Source: Ecdyonurus torrentis
Taxonomy: Eukaryota > Arthropoda > Insecta > Ephemeroptera > Heptageniidae
Length of the DNA: 64,000 nucleotides
Assembly: GCA_949318235.1 (NCBI GenBank)
Contig: OX439135.1
Coordinates: forward strand, 23,824,957 to 23,888,956
Direction: 5' to 3'
Shown: positions 61,443 to 64,000 of the stretch, in pieces
Position numbering within the stretch: position 1 is the stretch's first letter
Layout of the letters: each line of letters opens with the position of its first letter
Translations under genes and position numbers: made by a program
The notes under the pieces: model-generated
Database searches by the model: none
The model's input: only the letters and a program-made list of their open reading frames with translations
Told to the model about the DNA's origin: nothing

Positions 61443-61590
61443 GGTAGTGGTTAAAATACCGCGTTTTTAGTGTGACAGCGATAGTAAACTAGCTCTCTGA
61501 TTGGCTAGTGGCAACTCTCCAGCCAATCAGAGAGCTAGTTTACTATTGCTGTCACAATAAAAACGCAATATTTTTAACACTAACTCTATC
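61443..61590. mobile_element. Hairpin foldback downstream of RPL5
   Basis: 'agtgtgacagcgatagtaaactagctctctgattggct' is matched in reverse by 'agccaatcagagagctagtttactattgctgtcac'. Stem about 50 bp, loop about 14 bp. Flanked by 'gtggttaaaataccgcg' / 'cgcaatatttttaacac', extending the stem. No ORF. Confidence 0.8.
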
Positions 61591-61893
61591 TTTAGAATCT
61601 AACACTCCCAATTAAAGATCCTTTAACTTACTGATCCCTTGCAACTACTTACAGCAAGAGGTATACTTTCAACTCTTTTGCTTCCCTGAAATGCATAACT
61701 TCTATCACATTATAACAGCCTAAAAAACTAATTAAAAAAACAACATAATATCTTATACAATAGAGAAAAAAAAACAAGGATATGAAATCAATAAAAACAC
61801 AACATTTTTTTTTATATGGTTTCCAAAAAGTTTAGTGAAACAATAAAAAGATTTCACATTCAGAACCGTGTTGTAAATTGAATGAATTTGTTT

Positions 61894-62091
61894 TTAAGCA
61901 GCGTCTGCACCTTCGTTGACCTTCTTGATATACGCCACCTTCTTCTGAGTAACACGATTAAGACGTTCCAAACGTGTCATCTTTGCTCTGTTCCATCTCT
62001 TCTTGGGTTTACTTGGGTCCTTCTTGGGTGGTGCCTTTGGTGTTGGGTCGGCACGAATGGAAGCATGGGCTTTCTGGTACATACCTTCAAC
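61894..62091 (-). CDS. RPL5: Ribosomal protein L5 (uL18), last exon
   Basis: 65 codons plus TAA. The acceptor on the minus strand is GGCCACAG|GTTGAAGG. Encodes the conserved C-terminus beginning V-E-G-M-Y-Q-K-A-H-A-S-I-R, then a Lys/Pro-rich segment with K-K-R-W-N-R-A-K-M-T, R-V-T-Q-K-K-V-A-Y and the end E-G-A-D-A-A. This matches eukaryotic RPL5, which binds 5S rRNA with RPL11 in the large-subunit central protuberance. Phase 0 join to the upstream exon. Convergent with TRUB2. Confidence 0.95.
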   Translation of the reverse strand, partial: VEGMYQKAHASIRADPTPKAPPKKDPSKPKKRWNRAKMTRLERLNRVTQKKVAYIKKVNEGADAA

Positions 62092-62186
62092 CTGTGGCCA
62101 TAACAAATATCATCTTATTTACTTATACTGGACTAAAAACTTTAAATACATAACATAAATTATGAGATGGGACCATGCACATAACG

Positions 62187-62350
62187 CTGTTGTTCCGCTT
62201 TATTAGCCGATGTCCACTTGACCTTGAAAAAATAAAAATCGTCAGATGGACCCCAGATTTTGGATTTTCGCATTTCAGGTCATTTGCAGCAAAACATATT
62301 TTTCCAGTTAAAGTGGACATCGGCCAATATTGCGGAACAACATCGATGTA
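62187..62350. mobile_element. Short family L relative in the RPL5 intron
   Basis: CTGTTGTTCCGCTTTATTAG...CCGATGTCCACTTGACC at the left is matched by GTGGACATCGGCC...TTGCGGAACAACATCGATG at the right, 160 bp in all. The termini are clearly related to those of the 3.6-kb element at 53180, with a single iteron per arm. Confidence 0.8.
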
Positions 62351-62485
62351 ATGTCCCTCAGCCTTGTGCAATCTCACAAACTGGAGTTCAAAAACTGTAA
62401 ATTAGGCAACTTTTGGAGTTCATGTCATCACAAAATCCAGGTGGGTGTCCTATTTTACAAGTTTTCCCTCCAGTTTGTGGAGCTA

Positions 62486-62492
<7 letters not shown>

Positions 62493-62532
<40 letters not shown>
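62493..62532. repeat. Poly(T) tract in the RPL5 intron
   Basis: A T homopolymer of about 40-44 nt (poly(A) in the sense of the gene), 14 bp from the snoRNA end. Confidence 0.95.
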
Positions 62533-62533
<1 letters not shown>

Positions 62534-62545
62534 AGGAGATATTTT

Positions 62546-62632
62546 GTGATCTATCAGAGAAAAGGTGTAATTGGTTTCATTGAACACATCTCAACAGTAG
62601 CAAATACTAACAAATTTCATCATTTAGATCAC
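62546..62632 (-). ncRNA. Box C/D snoRNA candidate in the RPL5 intron
   Basis: On the minus strand (RPL5 sense) an 8-bp terminal stem GTGATCTA...TAGATCAC encloses a perfect C box ATGATGA (62617-62623 in plus coordinates) and a perfect D box CTGA (62554-62557). Total 87 nt, within the usual C/D range. A possible D' (CTGT) follows the segment GTATTTGCTA, whose complement TAGCAAATA matches, from memory, a conserved 28S rRNA stretch containing known 2'-O-methylation sites. RPL5 introns host snoRNAs in vertebrates (SNORD21, SNORA66), so the location fits. Not obviously the same snoRNA as SNORD21. Would be released by intron processing and guide rRNA methylation with fibrillarin. Confidence 0.7.
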
Positions 62633-62653
62633 AGTCCTATCGATCTTCTCGCC

Positions 62654-62842
62654 TCAAGATGAAGCTACTACACTTAACAAATTTCCAATGAAGGAACGAT
62701 CTACACTTTACAAAGTCACGGCTACCTGAAGCTTCTGCTATATAAAACAGGTAGGTGAAGCTCCAGGTAGGTAGCCGTAAATTTGTAAAGTGTAAATCAT
62801 TCATTCTTCGGAAATTTCTTAAGTGTAGTAGCTTCATCTTGA
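62654..62842. mobile_element. Hairpin foldback, family J, copy 3, in the RPL5 intron
   Basis: Perfect termini TCAAGATGAAGCTACTACACTT and AAGTGTAGTAGCTTCATCTTGA. The inner words CTACACTTTACAAAG and GAAGCTCCAGGTAG are shared with 33595-33770. Sits 21 bp from the snoRNA. Confidence 0.85.
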
Positions 62843-63018
62843 CGTGAAAAGATTGCTATGTAGTTTATTATTAGTTATTTAACTTATAATTCTTGCTAAT
62901 CAACTTTTTTTTTTTTTTTTTTTTTTCCCTCCTCCTTTTATACACATGTTAGAAAATGCCAAATAACTTAATAAACTAGGACACTTGTTCTGCAGTGTGT
63001 GAATATTTCTATACTTAC

Positions 63019-63196
63019 GCTGTCAGCATTGATCCCCAGCTTGATGTACTTGGAGAACTGACGCTTGAACGCGTCATCGTCCTCCTCGGCTAAGGAACGC
63101 ATGTACTCAGCAACGTGTTGACCAAATATATGCTTGCGATGAACGTCTGCGGCGAAGTCCTTGGTTTCAGCGTTGAAGCCAGGGAACCTCTTTAGA
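63019..63196 (-). CDS. RPL5: Ribosomal protein L5 (uL18), penultimate coding exon
   Basis: 178 nt bounded on the minus strand by acceptor TCCCCGCAG|TCTAAAG and donor GACAGC|GTAAGTAT. After one split-codon base it encodes 59 residues: L-K-R-F-P-G-F, then [20 protein letters not shown] and R-Q-F-S-K-Y-I-K. The H-R-K-H-I and Y-M-R motifs are diagnostic of RPL5. Upstream exons lie beyond the right edge of the window. Confidence 0.95.
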
Positions 63197-63411
63197 CTGC
63201 GGGGAGAAAACAGAACACAATATAAATTGGAGTTCCCCGCTACAATACTAAATTACATCACAGCTATTCCTTTGACTTTACCACAGGCCAACGTCCTGTT
63301 AACTGTTGAAGTTTTTGCAAGGCTCTACCTTCTGCTATGTTAAACATGTAGGCATGATGAATAAATATGGATATAGCTGCCAATACAAAATAAAAAAAAA
63401 ATTAAAAAACT

Positions 63412-63464
<53 letters not shown>

Positions 63465-64000
63465 TAAATTGAAACAGCTAAAACTGGGTACCCCTGATGG
63501 CTTCTTTTGTCTAAATCTATCTAGCAAATTTACTAAATATTCATTCAGTTCATATATCTTTTAACTAGATGCCATAATTGTTGACAGATTCAAAATGAAT
63601 CCAATATCGAAGAAAAAAATATACCTATATTATCCCAATTCAAATGCCACATAAGACCATGGTAGATAAATGTTTAACATGATATGTGAACCATCAGCTT
63701 AGAAAACTTCAATCATTAGCAACTTCAGATAGCAAATACTCCAGAATTTCTAGAAATATCATCATACTGGTCCACATATCACTAGGTATACAATATTGAG
63801 TCAACATGTCTTATGTTAACTAAGGCACCCAGATCTTCACCTACCTAGGTAAGCCACTTGTTGGTTTCTCTTTGTTAATATAGTGAAACTCAAGTGGTTT
63901 TAACTTCTTCATTCACTGCCATTGCTTTAAAGCCTCGTTCACAATGGATTTCTGAAGCTTTCTTAAGTAAAAATGCTAATATTTTCCACTTTAAGAACGA
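63197..64000. other. RPL5 intron, continuing past the window edge
   Basis: Holds a ~43-nt poly(A) tract (63419-63462), a fragment with Penelope-terminus words near 63850-63890 ('gtaagccacttgttggtttctc'), and at 63936-64000 the left end of a family S element (GCCTCGTTCACAATGG...TTCTTAAGT). I see no further RPL5 exon or snoRNA in it. Confidence 0.5.

Noticed and set aside
61882..62103. 73-aa plus-strand ORF
   Set aside because: Antisense shadow of the RPL5 last exon.

Overview
This is an A+T-rich window from an animal nuclear genome, most likely a marine or other non-vertebrate metazoan; the species cannot be named from the sequence. The evidence is intron-split genes with GT-AG junctions and metazoan-type proteins, a GIY-YIG Penelope-like retroelement, dense MITE and foldback families, many microsatellites, and a large number of pure poly(A)/poly(T) tracts of 15-55 nt. 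I find no bacterial-type gene organisation and no CRISPR array.

Only three host genes are supported. (1) At 40921-41076 (minus) lies the first coding exon of a salt-inducible kinase (SIK3-like); its remaining exons would lie leftward, and I recognise none in 1-40920, so the first intron may exceed 40 kb. (2) At 41279-57527 (plus) lies a complete five-exon TRUB2 gene (mitochondrial-type pseudouridine synthase, 311 aa). It is divergent from SIK across only 202 bp, which suggests a shared bidirectional promoter. (3) At 61894-63196 (minus) lie the last two coding exons of ribosomal protein L5. The intron between them holds a well-formed box C/D snoRNA candidate (62546-62632).

Everything else is repeats. 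From 1 to 40.9 kb there is a mosaic of MITE families, called here A to H and others. They are 200-480 bp, mostly with terminal inverted repeats and often with TTAA at the ends. They are mixed with hairpin foldbacks, a hAT-type MITE with an 8-bp target duplication, a foldback with a 9-bp target duplication that carries a tRNA-like Pol III unit, and microsatellites. The same families have invaded the TRUB2 and RPL5 introns. Unrelated families share the palindrome TGACGTCA, which I count 26 times in the window.

TRUB2 intron 3 contains the most striking object: a Penelope-like element present as a head-to-head inverted dimer (44701-50642). Its two 2914-bp arms are collinear at every position checked, and I noticed one nucleotide difference. 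An 87-bp spacer separates them and a 15-bp target-site duplication brackets the whole unit. Both arms keep an open RT + GIY-YIG frame. Smaller inverted dimers built from related ends lie nearby (52610-52775, 57715-58010). TRUB2 intron 4 carries a ~3.6-kb foldback with ~33-bp direct iterons in its arms, with other foldbacks nested inside. Several non-homologous foldback families here share that arm-of-iterons architecture.
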